A stretch of DNA of 64,000 bases. Origin: Alcanivorax profundi (lineage in GTDB: Bacteria > Pseudomonadota > Gammaproteobacteria > Pseudomonadales > Alcanivoracaceae). The notes beneath the pieces are model-generated. The model had not been told where the DNA came from, did no database searches, and worked only from the letters and a program-made list of their open reading frames with translations. Positions within the stretch are counted from its first letter, which is position 1; each line of letters opens with the position of its first letter. The stretch lies in assembly GCF_003597125.1 (NCBI RefSeq), contig NZ_QYYA01000003.1, positions 560,603 through 624,602 on the forward strand, read 5' to 3'. The translations under genes and the position numbers were made by a program. Of the stretch, positions 36,618 to 44,521 are shown piece after piece.

Positions 36618-37050
36618 CCAGTTTCTCCCGGTTGTTGTTATTGGACAGCGAGGCTGCGGCAATTACGGGTTAGGGGAAAGCAAGATGAAAATAAAATATG
36701 AATCTGGTCACGAAAATAAATTCGCTTTTGGTAAAAGGGGACAGGCGTTGAGCTGGTTTTTGTCATTACCGGTCAGGCGGTGGTGGTTCAGTAAAAAGGG
36801 TGCCTATGATGAAAGTGCGTGCGAGGGATCGTTGTAAAAACTAATACATAATTATTATTGGTGGCGGTTTTATTAACAGCAAATAATCATTATAAAAAAT
36901 GAATTTTTATTCCGGATTATCCATTTTTAGAGAGTGAGAAACGTTTCCCGGTTTAACGGTGTGGATGCGTGGATGATGATCGCCTGACGTGCAGAACGGA
37001 ATCTGCACATAACACCTAACAAGAAGAATCACAGGGAAGAGGGACTGAGC
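36618..37050. promoter_or_regulatory. AT-rich intergenic region upstream of the AraC regulator
   Basis: This is 433 bp without a convincing gene. The part from about 36680 to 36950 is much richer in A and T than its surroundings. A small inverted repeat, GTGCAGA / TCTGCAC (36989-37008), lies about 42 bp before the AraC start and may be a regulator site or transcript hairpin. A 113-codon plus-strand frame here has no family resemblance and is not called. Confidence 0.45.
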
Positions 37051-38076
37051 ATGTTCAGGATAAACAGCATGGCCTATGAGGTGCCGCTGGTATCAGGCCT
37101 GTATGCGCAACGGTTTATCGAGTTCATGGAAGCCAGAGGGATCAGTAAAGAGGCTTTGCTGGAAGGCACTGAACTGGACGAGGTGCTTAAGAACTCAGGG
37201 ACACTGTTGTTATCCATCAATCAGGTTACCCGCATGATGGCCTCAGCTCGTCGTTTTCTTGATGATGATATGGCCGCGTTTGAGTTTGGCAGAACGCTGG
37301 ATCTTCAGGGTCATGGCTTATTGGGTTTTGCTTTGCTCAAGCAGAAAGACTTCCGCGACCTTGCCAACATGGTTGTGCAATACCTGCGGGTGTCATTGCC
37401 GATACTGGATATGAGGGTGTCATGCAGCGGCGATGAAATTCGCATCGCGTTGCAGGATGTGTGGGATCTCAAGGAGCTGCGCCCTTTCTTCGTGAATATC
37501 TACATGGGTAGCATATATTCGCTTACCTCTTTGATTTGTCGCAGGTTTCACTTCGAGTTTGATTTTTCCGTCGATCATGAACATGAAATGTGGCACCGCC
37601 TGGCCCCCCACGCAAATTTGTCGTTTTCGTCATCGGGGAATCAGGTGGTGGTGCCGCTTTCAGGTCGCCCGGCAAGGGATGGCAATGATGAGCTGGCATT
37701 CTATCTGGCTAGTGCCCGTTCCCGGGATGATGTCAAAGGCGATGAACATATGGAGTTGGTGGCCCGTGTCCGTGAAGAAGTGCTGCGATATCCCGGACGT
37801 GAAGGCACTCTGGAGCGTGTGGGTGAGCGGTTGGGTATGAGTGCGAGATCACTACGTCATCACCTGAAAATGGCCGGTGTATCGTTTCATGATATCCGAA
37901 ACCAGGTGCGCAAAACCTTTGCAACGCGCTATCTCAAAGATACCAACATGCCACTGAACAAGATCGCCGAAGTGCTTGGTTATAGCGATCAAGCGAGTTT
38001 TACCAAAGCCTATCGTGGCTGGACCGGTGCAACACCGGGAGATATACGACGAGGTTTTATTCAGACTCAGTCGTGA
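37051..38076 (+). CDS. AraC-family transcriptional regulator next to DUF6801/lipase cluster
   Basis: The 341-residue product has the same layout as the other two AraC regulators here: an N-terminal sensor domain and C-terminal double helix-turn-helix with VGERLGMSARSLRHHLKM and KIAEVLGYSDQASFTKAYRG, then WTGATPGDIRRGF. GAGGG lies 8 nt before the ATG. It is followed by a 375-bp intergenic region and the DUF6801 genes on the same strand, making it the best candidate regulator of that cluster. Confidence 0.87.
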   Translation: MFRINSMAYEVPLVSGLYAQRFIEFMEARGISKEALLEGTELDEVLKNSGTLLLSINQVTRMMASARRFLDDDMAAFEFGRTLDLQGHGLLGFALLKQKDFRDLANMVVQYLRVSLPILDMRVSCSGDEIRIALQDVWDLKELRPFFVNIYMGSIYSLTSLICRRFHFEFDFSVDHEHEMWHRLAPHANLSFSSSGNQVVVPLSGRPARDGNDELAFYLASARSRDDVKGDEHMELVARVREEVLRYPGREGTLERVGERLGMSARSLRHHLKMAGVSFHDIRNQVRKTFATRYLKDTNMPLNKIAEVLGYSDQASFTKAYRGWTGATPGDIRRGFIQTQS

Positions 38077-38451
38077 TGGTTAAGGTTGTCTCGCGACTAT
38101 GCCCAGAAATCGCCATTGAGCGGGTTATTCTCTTGCCGTTGCGGTGTTTCTGATAGCAAAAACGTCTTTTTATTATCAGCTGAATATACGTTTTTGCATG
38201 CGCTTCTCTTGCTGAATGCGTAAAGCATCACAGCTGTCTTTTTTAACAAACTCTGCGTCACTCCTAACAATGCACCTGATCGGGGCTTGCGAATAATGAC
38301 TGCAATGTACCTGTGGGAAGGGAAACGTCTGCCTGTTATTCCTGCACATGGAGTTGCGGGTGCATTGTCGCAGGCTGGCAGGGAAGCAGTCGCCATGGCT
38401 CTGCGATAACAACAAATGAAAATTGAGAATAATCAATACGAGGAGTGAGTC
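38077..38451. promoter_or_regulatory. Long intergenic region with spaced dyad, upstream of the DUF6801-ASH gene
   Basis: This is 375 bp without a credible gene. It contains a perfect 10-bp dyad, GCAAAAACGT (38156-38165) and ACGTTTTTGC (38188-38197), whose arm centres are 32 bp apart, about three helical turns. It may hold the promoter and operators of the downstream cluster. Two minus-strand frames of about 90 codons look spurious. Confidence 0.45.
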
Positions 38452-40308
38452 ATGACCCCCCGAACGCTGAATATCGGACCGTTCCAGATGCGGTCACTGG
38501 CAGCGGCTGCCATGCTCGCCGCCAGTGGCGCAGCACAGGCGGTACCTGTCGAAGCAGACATGTACTTCCAGTGTACTTACCCGTTGATCGGGCAGCAGCC
38601 GCTGACCGCCAACATCCAGACTGACATGCCTGAAAGTATTGGTGTAGGTGAGGCCACGGGTGCGTTCACCCTGAGCATTACCGCGACCGCTGAAGGCAAT
38701 ACCTGGCAAGGGCTTAGCCTGGTGGGAGCTACCACCATCGAGGGGTCTGCACAGGCGGATTCTACGGTGAGTGGTAATTCCCTGAACTTGCCTCTGACCA
38801 TTCCGCTGGGCATTCCTGTTACGGATATTGCGGGCGTTTCGGGCCCGTTTGATCTTGTGGCGACTGGGGATACTCCGTCACTCACCTTTACCGAAAGCAA
38901 TGTCGGCATGGTAGATATCTTCGTGGAAGAAAATATGTCTCTTGCCATGATCGCGCGCAAGGCGGATGGCACCTATGTTGACTTCGGTTCCGCCTGGCAT
39001 GATCCAAACAACCCGGAAGTGTTCCTGGTGGATTGTGTAATGGATCAGGCCCGTATGAATGACAACGGCGTGACCAATCTGCTGCACTCGTTTGAAGTCG
39101 AGACTGTGGCGGTTGAGCAGAACATCGATGTAGATATGGACGAGCTGGACTTCGGCCAGGTGCAGGGTGGCCTGACTGAAATGCAGACGGTGACCATTTC
39201 CAATACGGGTGGCCAGCCACTGGGTATCAATGGTGTTTCCATTGCTGGTACTGACGCCAGTGCCTTTATGCAGACCAACGACTGTACCACTCTGGCACAG
39301 GGCGAAAGCTGCACGGTGGATGTCACCTTCATGCCTACCGGCGAAGGGGCTCGCAGCGCCAACCTGGTAATCGAATCTGATGATCCGGATTCCCCAAGCG
39401 TGGAAGTTGCCATGAGTGGTCAGAGCGTTCTTGCACCTGAACCGGCGATGACGGTTGACCCTGAATCGGTTTCTTTTGGCTCAGTAACGGTGGGTACCAG
39501 CAAAGACAGCTCTGTCACCATCGGCAACGAAGGCACTGCTGCCCTGACCATCACCAACGTCTCTGTTGGCGGTGCTGATAGCAGTGAGTTCATTCAGAGC
39601 AATAACTGTGTGAATGTGGCCCCGGATGCAACTTGTACCGTATCTCTGACGTTCACGCCTGCGGGCGAAGGCGCCAGAAGCGCGACGCTGAACATCCAGT
39701 CCAATGACACGGCTAGTCCGAATCTGGACATCGCGATGACAGGCACCGGTATCTCCAATTCCCAGCAAGGTGTAGAGATGACCTATGGGCTGTCTGGCAG
39801 TACCCACATCAAGAAAGCCTACGGCGATGTGAGCCTGAGCGGCACCATCGATGCGCTTCTGGATCTGGCCAGCGGTGATTTTACTGCGGATCTGGCTCTC
39901 GATCCTTCAAGTGGCAGCTTCCGTATCCTCTACGGGTGGAAACTGGTAACGGCCGATGCGGATATCGAGTTCGAACCGGTGGGTGAAACCACAGGTAACA
40001 TTGGGGCTGGTAATGTTCTGACTGCGGAGACCCAGATGTACATCAAACTGCCAAAAGTGAAGATGAAAATCTTTGGCTGGGCTCTGCCTGTCGGCGGTGG
40101 CGATGAGTGTCGTACCTCCGAGCCCGTATCCATCCAGCTGGCCAGCCCGGAAGGGGAATCCTTCGATCCGCTGGGCGCGGGTGGCAACCTGATCGGGACC
40201 TACGATCTGCCGGGCCTGGAAAACTGTGGTGGTCTGACTGACCTGCTGAACGTCTTCATGGCGGGTAGCGGTAACACCATCGAGCTGTCCCTGGATCCGC
40301 AACTGTAA
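38452..40308 (+). CDS. Secreted DUF6801-type protein with two inserted ASH (choice-of-anchor D) domains
   Basis: The 618-residue product has a signal peptide cut after AAQA (residue 30). An N-terminal beta domain (about 31-215; YFQCTYPLIGQQPLTANI) is of DUF6801 type. Two ASH/HYDIN-like domains (about 226-330 and 335-440) follow, each of the form LDFGxVxxG...CTVDVTFMPTGEGARSA with a Cys pair. The C-terminal beta-rich domain (about 442-618) holds a conserved GDECRTSEPVSIQL and ends AGSGNTIELSLDPQL. GAGGAG precedes the ATG. The next gene encodes the same N- and C-terminal parts without the ASH insert. It is predicted to be secreted or surface-bound; its function is unknown. DUF6801 assignment is from memory of the pattern. 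Confidence 0.78.
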   Translation: MTPRTLNIGPFQMRSLAAAAMLAASGAAQAVPVEADMYFQCTYPLIGQQPLTANIQTDMPESIGVGEATGAFTLSITATAEGNTWQGLSLVGATTIEGSAQADSTVSGNSLNLPLTIPLGIPVTDIAGVSGPFDLVATGDTPSLTFTESNVGMVDIFVEENMSLAMIARKADGTYVDFGSAWHDPNNPEVFLVDCVMDQARMNDNGVTNLLHSFEVETVAVEQNIDVDMDELDFGQVQGGLTEMQTVTISNTGGQPLGINGVSIAGTDASAFMQTNDCTTLAQGESCTVDVTFMPTGEGARSANLVIESDDPDSPSVEVAMSGQSVLAPEPAMTVDPESVSFGSVTVGTSKDSSVTIGNEGTAALTITNVSVGGADSSEFIQSNNCVNVAPDATCTVSLTFTPAGEGARSATLNIQSNDTASPNLDIAMTGTGISNSQQGVEMTYGLSGSTHIKKAYGDVSLSGTIDALLDLASGDFTADLALDPSSGSFRILYGWKLVTADADIEFEPVGETTGNIGAGNVLTAETQMYIKLPKVKMKIFGWALPVGGGDECRTSEPVSIQLASPEGESFDPLGAGGNLIGTYDLPGLENCGGLTDLLNVFMAGSGNTIELSLDPQL

Positions 40309-40403
40309 TGTTCTGGCGGTGCTCTGCTTCGGCAGGGCGCCGCTCAGCACTACAGTTGTTTCGGTCTTGCTGTGCCAATCCGGGCACAGCTTCTATCTGA
40401 TCT

Positions 40404-40453
40404 TAATGGTTGCCCAAAGCCGGGCGGTTGATGCCGGTTTTGGGCAACCATTA
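40404..40453. other. Large perfect inverted repeat between the two DUF6801 genes
   Basis: The 15-bp perfect arms TAATGGTTGCCCAAA and TTTGGGCAACCATTA enclose a 20-base GC-rich loop. It ends 16 bp before the start codon of the second gene. It may be a terminator of the first gene, an attenuator or a translational-control hairpin; no T-run follows on the plus strand. Confidence 0.6.
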
Positions 40454-40469
40454 GTGATGGACAAAGCTT

Positions 40470-41582
40470 ATGTCTCTTGAACATGTTGGGCCGGTGGCGA
40501 CGACGGCGTTGCTGATGCTGTTGTCGGCATCGTCGGCGGCGGCCCCGGTCTCCGCCACGCTGGATTACACCTGTGTTTTTCCCCTCATTGAAGAGCAGCC
40601 CCTCAGTGTCGACATCACCTCTGAGATGCCGGGCAGCCTTGCGGTTGGGCAACCCTCAGGAAGCTTTCAGATCAATGGTACCGCGACTGTTTCTGCCGAA
40701 TCCTGGAATGGTCTGGATTTTGTTGGCAGCGATACGTTGTCCGGACAAGTGGATGCCCATGCCTCTGTCACTGGTAACGGACTGTCGTTACCCCTTGTGA
40801 TTCCAATGGAGATCGCTGCACAGCCAATGCCTGATGAGCAGGGCGCCTTCTCTATTGTCGCTTCAGGTGTGACACCGTCCCTGACGTTCACGTCCGACAA
40901 TCAGGGGGCGGTAGAAATACGGGTAGGGAACCTGGTGCTGAACCTCACTCCCCGTGACGATAATGATAATCCGACAGGACTCGGTGATTTTCAGAGTGAT
41001 TGTGTGCCGGTCACGGGTGAGGAGGCTCTGCTACACACCATCACGGTGTCTGGCGATGACGCAGGTTCTGCTACGTTCGGGGTAACGGGTGATGCTGTTC
41101 TGAAAGGAAAGGCGAATTGGCCCTTAGTGGGAGAGCTGACCGTGGAAACTTCGGGTAGTAGTGTTTCGGGGAGCATGGGGCTCGAGACGTCTGCGCTGTC
41201 ACTGGATATCCCGGGTCTGTTCAAAACGTTCTCTCTGGATGCGCAGGCAACGCTTGAGCCTGTTTCTTCTGTATCGGGAGAGTTGATTGATGGCGAGTTG
41301 GTACTGTCTCTCCAGGCACGGATCCGGCTTGCCGATATTCGCCTTAAATTGTTCGGTGTGCCGATCGCCATTTACAACGGTGAGCAATGTGTCAGCTCAC
41401 AGGCAATGTCGCTATCAGCAGTGACGCCTCCCGGGCAGCATTTTGATGTTACGACCGGGGGGCAGGTGACGGGTGAGTACTCTGTGCCAGCGTTTGAAAA
41501 TTGCGGGGTCATGACAGGGCTGGTCAATCGGTATCTGGCGGGGGCGGGCAGTAGCTTGTCCCTGCAGCTGGCACCGCTATAA
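40470..41582 (+). CDS. Secreted DUF6801-type protein (short paralogue)
   Basis: The 370-residue product has a signal peptide (cut near residue 25, SSAAA), then a domain that closely mirrors the first part of the upstream protein: LDYTCVFPLIEEQPLSVDI versus MYFQCTYPLIGQQPLTANI. A C-terminal domain with GEQCVSSQAMSLSAVTPPG matches GDECRTSEPVSIQLASPEG there and ends AGAGSSLSLQLAPL. It lacks the two ASH domains. The ribosome-binding site is weak, and a strong inverted repeat lies just upstream. A lipase gene starts 15 bp after the stop, so the two are one transcript. Confidence 0.78.
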   Translation: MSLEHVGPVATTALLMLLSASSAAAPVSATLDYTCVFPLIEEQPLSVDITSEMPGSLAVGQPSGSFQINGTATVSAESWNGLDFVGSDTLSGQVDAHASVTGNGLSLPLVIPMEIAAQPMPDEQGAFSIVASGVTPSLTFTSDNQGAVEIRVGNLVLNLTPRDDNDNPTGLGDFQSDCVPVTGEEALLHTITVSGDDAGSATFGVTGDAVLKGKANWPLVGELTVETSGSSVSGSMGLETSALSLDIPGLFKTFSLDAQATLEPVSSVSGELIDGELVLSLQARIRLADIRLKLFGVPIAIYNGEQCVSSQAMSLSAVTPPGQHFDVTTGGQVTGEYSVPAFENCGVMTGLVNRYLAGAGSSLSLQLAPL

Positions 41583-41597
41583 CAAAAGGGCGACAGG

Positions 41598-42824
41598 ATG
41601 AAACGAACAAACCGTAATCTCATCAGACTCCCGGACATCATGACGGGGTTGGTGGCGACGATATCATTCGGGTTGTTGTCGTTGGCGTCGGCAAGCCATG
41701 CCGATGACAGCTTTTATCAACCCCCATCGCCTATTCCTGCCGGCTTGCCAGGGGATATCGTGTCCTCGCGCGAAGCGAAGGCAGGGCCACCCCGTGCCCG
41801 TGAACTGGCCCATGCCTGGCAGGTGATGTACTTGTCCTCCGACGGGTTGGGAAACCCGAATGTGGTAACTGGCACGGTACTGGTTCCAAAAGGCCATGAC
41901 CCGGCGACCTTGCCAGTGATAGGGATGGCGCCGGGTACGGCAGGGCCGGCTTTCCGCTGTGCGCCCTCGCGGATGATCGACAAAGGTGCCTTCTATGAGC
42001 AGCCGGCCATCAACGACATGCTCGAGCGAGGCTATGCCGTCGCGGTGACGGACTATGTTGGCTATCACCCGGAACCTGAGACGACTTACATTATCGGGAA
42101 GTCCATGGGTGCGGCCTTGCTGGATGTGGTCCGTGCCGCTCAGCGACTGCCAGAAAGTGGATTGTCTTCGTCTTCGGCGGTGATGTTGCGGGGGTATTCC
42201 CAAGGTGGTGGGGCGACACTCTGGGCGGGTGAAATGCATTCTGCCTATGCCCCCGAATTGGACTTGCGAGGCCTGGCCGCCGGAGGCGTACCCGCAAACC
42301 TGGCCCAGGTGGCGCTGCCTTTGAATGGGCAAGCGGGTTTCGGGGTGTTGTTGTATGCGTTACTGGGGCAAGACAACCTGTACCCGGAACTGTCTTTGAC
42401 TCCGTACCTGAATGCTCAGGGGCAACAGGCCGTTACGGAGATGGTCAGCGACATGTGTGTACTGGAATTACTGCAGGATTTTCAGGGCGTTTCCCTGGCC
42501 GATGTGACCGACGTCAACCCGTTAACCGGGCCGCGCTTGCAACGCATTGCCGAGAATGAGCTGGGCAAGGGCACGCAGTCGGTGCCTGTGTACCAGTATC
42601 ATGAGGAGCAGGATGGTTTGGTCGCGTTTTCCCAGGCGCGTGATCTTAAAAACCTGTATTGCAGCAAGGGGGTAAACGTTCAGTGGCAACCGGTGGATAC
42701 GCAAGGCAGCAGCGGAGTCGTGCGGCACATCAATCTGGCCTACCGGGGAAACAGCGGGGTCAATCTGTTCATCGATGAGGTGCTACAGGGACAGACGCCG
42801 TTATCCAATTGCGACGGGGGTTGA
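41598..42824 (+). CDS. Secretory lipase (PF03583-like alpha/beta hydrolase)
   Basis: The 408-residue product has a signal peptide ending SASHA (about 36) and resembles the secretory lipase family of Candida LIP/CAL-A and actinobacterial enzymes. Features are VTGTVLVPKGHDP, GMAPGTAGPAFRCAPS with a cysteine, VTDYVGYHP, the nucleophile Ser201 in LRGYSQGGGATLW, a late acid in YHEEQDGLVAF and the catalytic His in VVRHINLAYRG. It likely hydrolyses long-chain esters or triacylglycerols outside the cell. Its 15-bp spacing from the upstream DUF6801 gene implies joint expression. This family is more familiar from actinobacteria and fungi, so past transfer is possible. Confidence 0.83.
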   Translation: MKRTNRNLIRLPDIMTGLVATISFGLLSLASASHADDSFYQPPSPIPAGLPGDIVSSREAKAGPPRARELAHAWQVMYLSSDGLGNPNVVTGTVLVPKGHDPATLPVIGMAPGTAGPAFRCAPSRMIDKGAFYEQPAINDMLERGYAVAVTDYVGYHPEPETTYIIGKSMGAALLDVVRAAQRLPESGLSSSSAVMLRGYSQGGGATLWAGEMHSAYAPELDLRGLAAGGVPANLAQVALPLNGQAGFGVLLYALLGQDNLYPELSLTPYLNAQGQQAVTEMVSDMCVLELLQDFQGVSLADVTDVNPLTGPRLQRIAENELGKGTQSVPVYQYHEEQDGLVAFSQARDLKNLYCSKGVNVQWQPVDTQGSSGVVRHINLAYRGNSGVNLFIDEVLQGQTPLSNCDGG

Positions 42825-42905
42825 GGCGGCGAGATTGTGGGGGGCTGCGAAATCATGGCCAGCCAGTATAATGGCGGCCTGTTTTCGCAACCGGAGCCCC
42901 GTTCC

Positions 42906-43136
42906 ATGGACGCCCAACACCACCTTGATGCCACTGGTCTGCTGTGTCCGGAACCGGTCATGATGCTCCACAACAAGGTTCGCGACATGGCCCCGGGCGA
43001 ACTCCTGGAAGTCCGCGCCACAGACCCCTCCACCGAGCGAGATATCCCCAAGTTCTGCCAATTCCTCGGTCACACCCTGGAGAAACAGCAGGTTGAGGGG
43101 GAGGTGTATTGGTATTGGATCAGGAAGAAGCAGTGA
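42906..43136 (+). CDS. tusA: Sulfurtransferase TusA
   Basis: TusA relays sulfur from a cysteine desulfurase to the TusBCD/TusE chain for tRNA 2-thiouridine, and in some organisms to molybdenum cofactor synthesis. The 76-residue product has the active Cys14 in [15 protein letters not shown] and the family's [18 protein letters not shown] precedes the ATG at 42906; the frame is open 23 codons upstream. The TGA stop lies within the left end of a dispersed repeat. Confidence 0.92.
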   Translation: MDAQHHLDATGLLCPEPVMMLHNKVRDMAPGELLEVRATDPSTERDIPKFCQFLGHTLEKQQVEGEVYWYWIRKKQ

Positions 43137-43260
43137 ACAGTTAACAGCGATGCGCGGTTAGCGCATTCAGGCTTTTTAACGTACGAGGCCGCGCCCAAGA
43201 ATTGGGCGCGGCCTCGTTGCTTACAAATCAAGCAAACGTTGCTCGCGCAACTGTTCACTA
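43131..43260. repeat. MITE-like repeat, copy B, with internal bidirectional terminator hairpin
   Basis: The left end is CAGTGAACAGTTAACAGCG, the near-perfect complement of the right end of copy A at 24270-24288. The right end here is shorter (GCGCAACTGTTCACTA). The centre has the hairpin GAGGCCGCGCCC / GGGCGCGGCCTC (about 43188-43215). The tusA stop codon falls inside the left end. The element fills the space between tusA and a convergent gene whose stop is 3 bp away. Confidence 0.75.
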
Positions 43261-43263
43261 CCC

Positions 43264-43956
43264 TTACCGCTCTGTCGCCAACATCGCCACCGCAGCCAGC
43301 GCTTCCGGGTCCCGTTCTTTGAGTTTGTTGGCGATACCGTGCTGGAAGAAGTAGCGGAAGTGGTCTTTCTCCTGGGCAGAGGTGAGACATTGGGCGCCGG
43401 GGAGCACCGGGGTCTGTACCGGGTCGTTTTCTTCCGCAACCATGGCCGACAGGGTGCCATCCGCGTGCAGGCGCCAGCTGACCACTTCCATCAGGCTGAT
43501 GGTGTGGAACTCATCGGCTGAGAATACGGCGTGGGTGCCGATGGTGTCCGGGATTTCCTGAACAGAGTGCTGCCCGGGTTGGGGTTTGCCAAAGAAGCGA
43601 ACGGCGGCATCCAGCTCTTGCACTTTATGTTCCGGGGCATCCACGAACAGGTAGTCACTGCCTGGCAGGCGGTATCCTTCCCAGCGACCGTTTAACGGGT
43701 CGGCCAATGCCATTGCGGTAACGGGGCTTTTCAGCCAGGGGACCATGGCAACCGTATCGCCATTGGCCAATCGGGCCCAGGCCAGAATCTTCAGCGAGAA
43801 CAGGGTGTCAGGATGGCTGTCATTGGCGTACAGCAACTCAATGCCATCGTATTCCGGTGACAGGCGAAGTATAGGGGGCTGGGCCGCTTTGCGACGTGGA
43901 GAGAAAGGAACAACGTTGCTGTTCCCGCCAGGGTGTTGCCGGTGAGCCGAAGTCAT
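43264..43956 (-). CDS. Hypothetical soluble protein, 230 residues
   Basis: I do not recognise the family. From the ATG at 43956 (GGGAGG 6 nt upstream; a GTG two codons earlier is also in frame) the product is a soluble protein without signal or helices. It has a basic start (FSPRRKAAQPPILRL) and repeated aromatic beta-like segments (LFSLKILAWARLANGDTVAMVPWL and VSWRLHADGTLSAMVAEEN). These two segments resemble one another, so an internal duplication is likely. The C-terminus is helical (GIANKLKERDPEALAAVAML). It faces tusA convergently across a repeat element. Confidence 0.72.
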   Translation of the reverse strand: MTSAHRQHPGGNSNVVPFSPRRKAAQPPILRLSPEYDGIELLYANDSHPDTLFSLKILAWARLANGDTVAMVPWLKSPVTAMALADPLNGRWEGYRLPGSDYLFVDAPEHKVQELDAAVRFFGKPQPGQHSVQEIPDTIGTHAVFSADEFHTISLMEVVSWRLHADGTLSAMVAEENDPVQTPVLPGAQCLTSAQEKDHFRYFFQHGIANKLKERDPEALAAVAMLATER

Positions 43957-44144
43957 GGGCACCTCCCGGTACGTGTCCTAGAGGGTCGCCAATGTTGTTA
44001 CACCCGGCAGGGTGCTGGCACGATCACATGCCATGGCGACCGTTGGTTCACGTTAGCCTGTCAGACGCAGGCATGCAAGTTGTCGCGCAAGCGTCATGAG
44101 CGGTGGCGCGAATGCCGGACAGATGGCACCCGCAGGAGGTGGGC

Positions 44145-44173
44145 GACGCGATGGTCTGTGGGACCATCGCGTC
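44145..44173. terminator. Hairpin downstream of the DUF3325 gene
   Basis: The perfect 12-bp arms GACGCGATGGTC and GACCATCGCGTC enclose a 5-base loop, 15 bp past the stop of the minus-strand operon. There is no T-run, but the stem is very stable. Confidence 0.6.
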
Positions 44174-44188
44174 AACGGAGCAAGAAAC

Positions 44189-44521
44189 TCAGGCGCTGAC
44201 GAGAGCCAGTGCGCCACTGGCGATCGGTAGCGCCATGGCAAGACGCCAAGCTAACCGCTGCTGATAGGGCAACAAAAACACCAGAGGCAAACCGGCAAAG
44301 GCAAACAGACCGATGGCCATGAACAGCGCCAGACCGGTTGGCCACACCTGCAGTACACAGACCAGCGACACCGCCAGACAGGCCCAGCCGCTCCAACGGG
44401 CCAGCCGGGCTCGCGGCTCTGGCAGTTTGCGATCCAGAATCTGCGGCTGATGACGCTTCATTGCCAATGCCAACAGGGTCATACCGCTGAACGCCAGGCA
44501 GACAGCAAATAGCAGGATCAT
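44189..44521 (-). CDS. DUF3325 small membrane protein
   Basis: The 110-residue product has about three hydrophobic helices and begins MILLFAVCLAFSGMTLLALA, with DRKLPEPRARLARWSGW between the first and second helices. This pattern matches DUF3325. It overlaps the PepSY gene by 4 bp (ATGA) and is the last gene of a DUF3649-PepSY-DUF3325 operon, a combination usually found with siderophore or iron-uptake genes. Its own role is unknown. Confidence 0.78.
   Translation of the reverse strand: MILLFAVCLAFSGMTLLALAMKRHQPQILDRKLPEPRARLARWSGWACLAVSLVCVLQVWPTGLALFMAIGLFAFAGLPLVFLLPYQQRLAWRLAMALPIASGALALVSA

Noticed and set aside
38097-38436. Two overlapping minus-strand frames in the gap before the DUF6801-ASH gene
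   Set aside because: There is no ribosome-binding site and no recognisable composition, and the spaced dyad suggests regulatory DNA. A small gene cannot be fully excluded.
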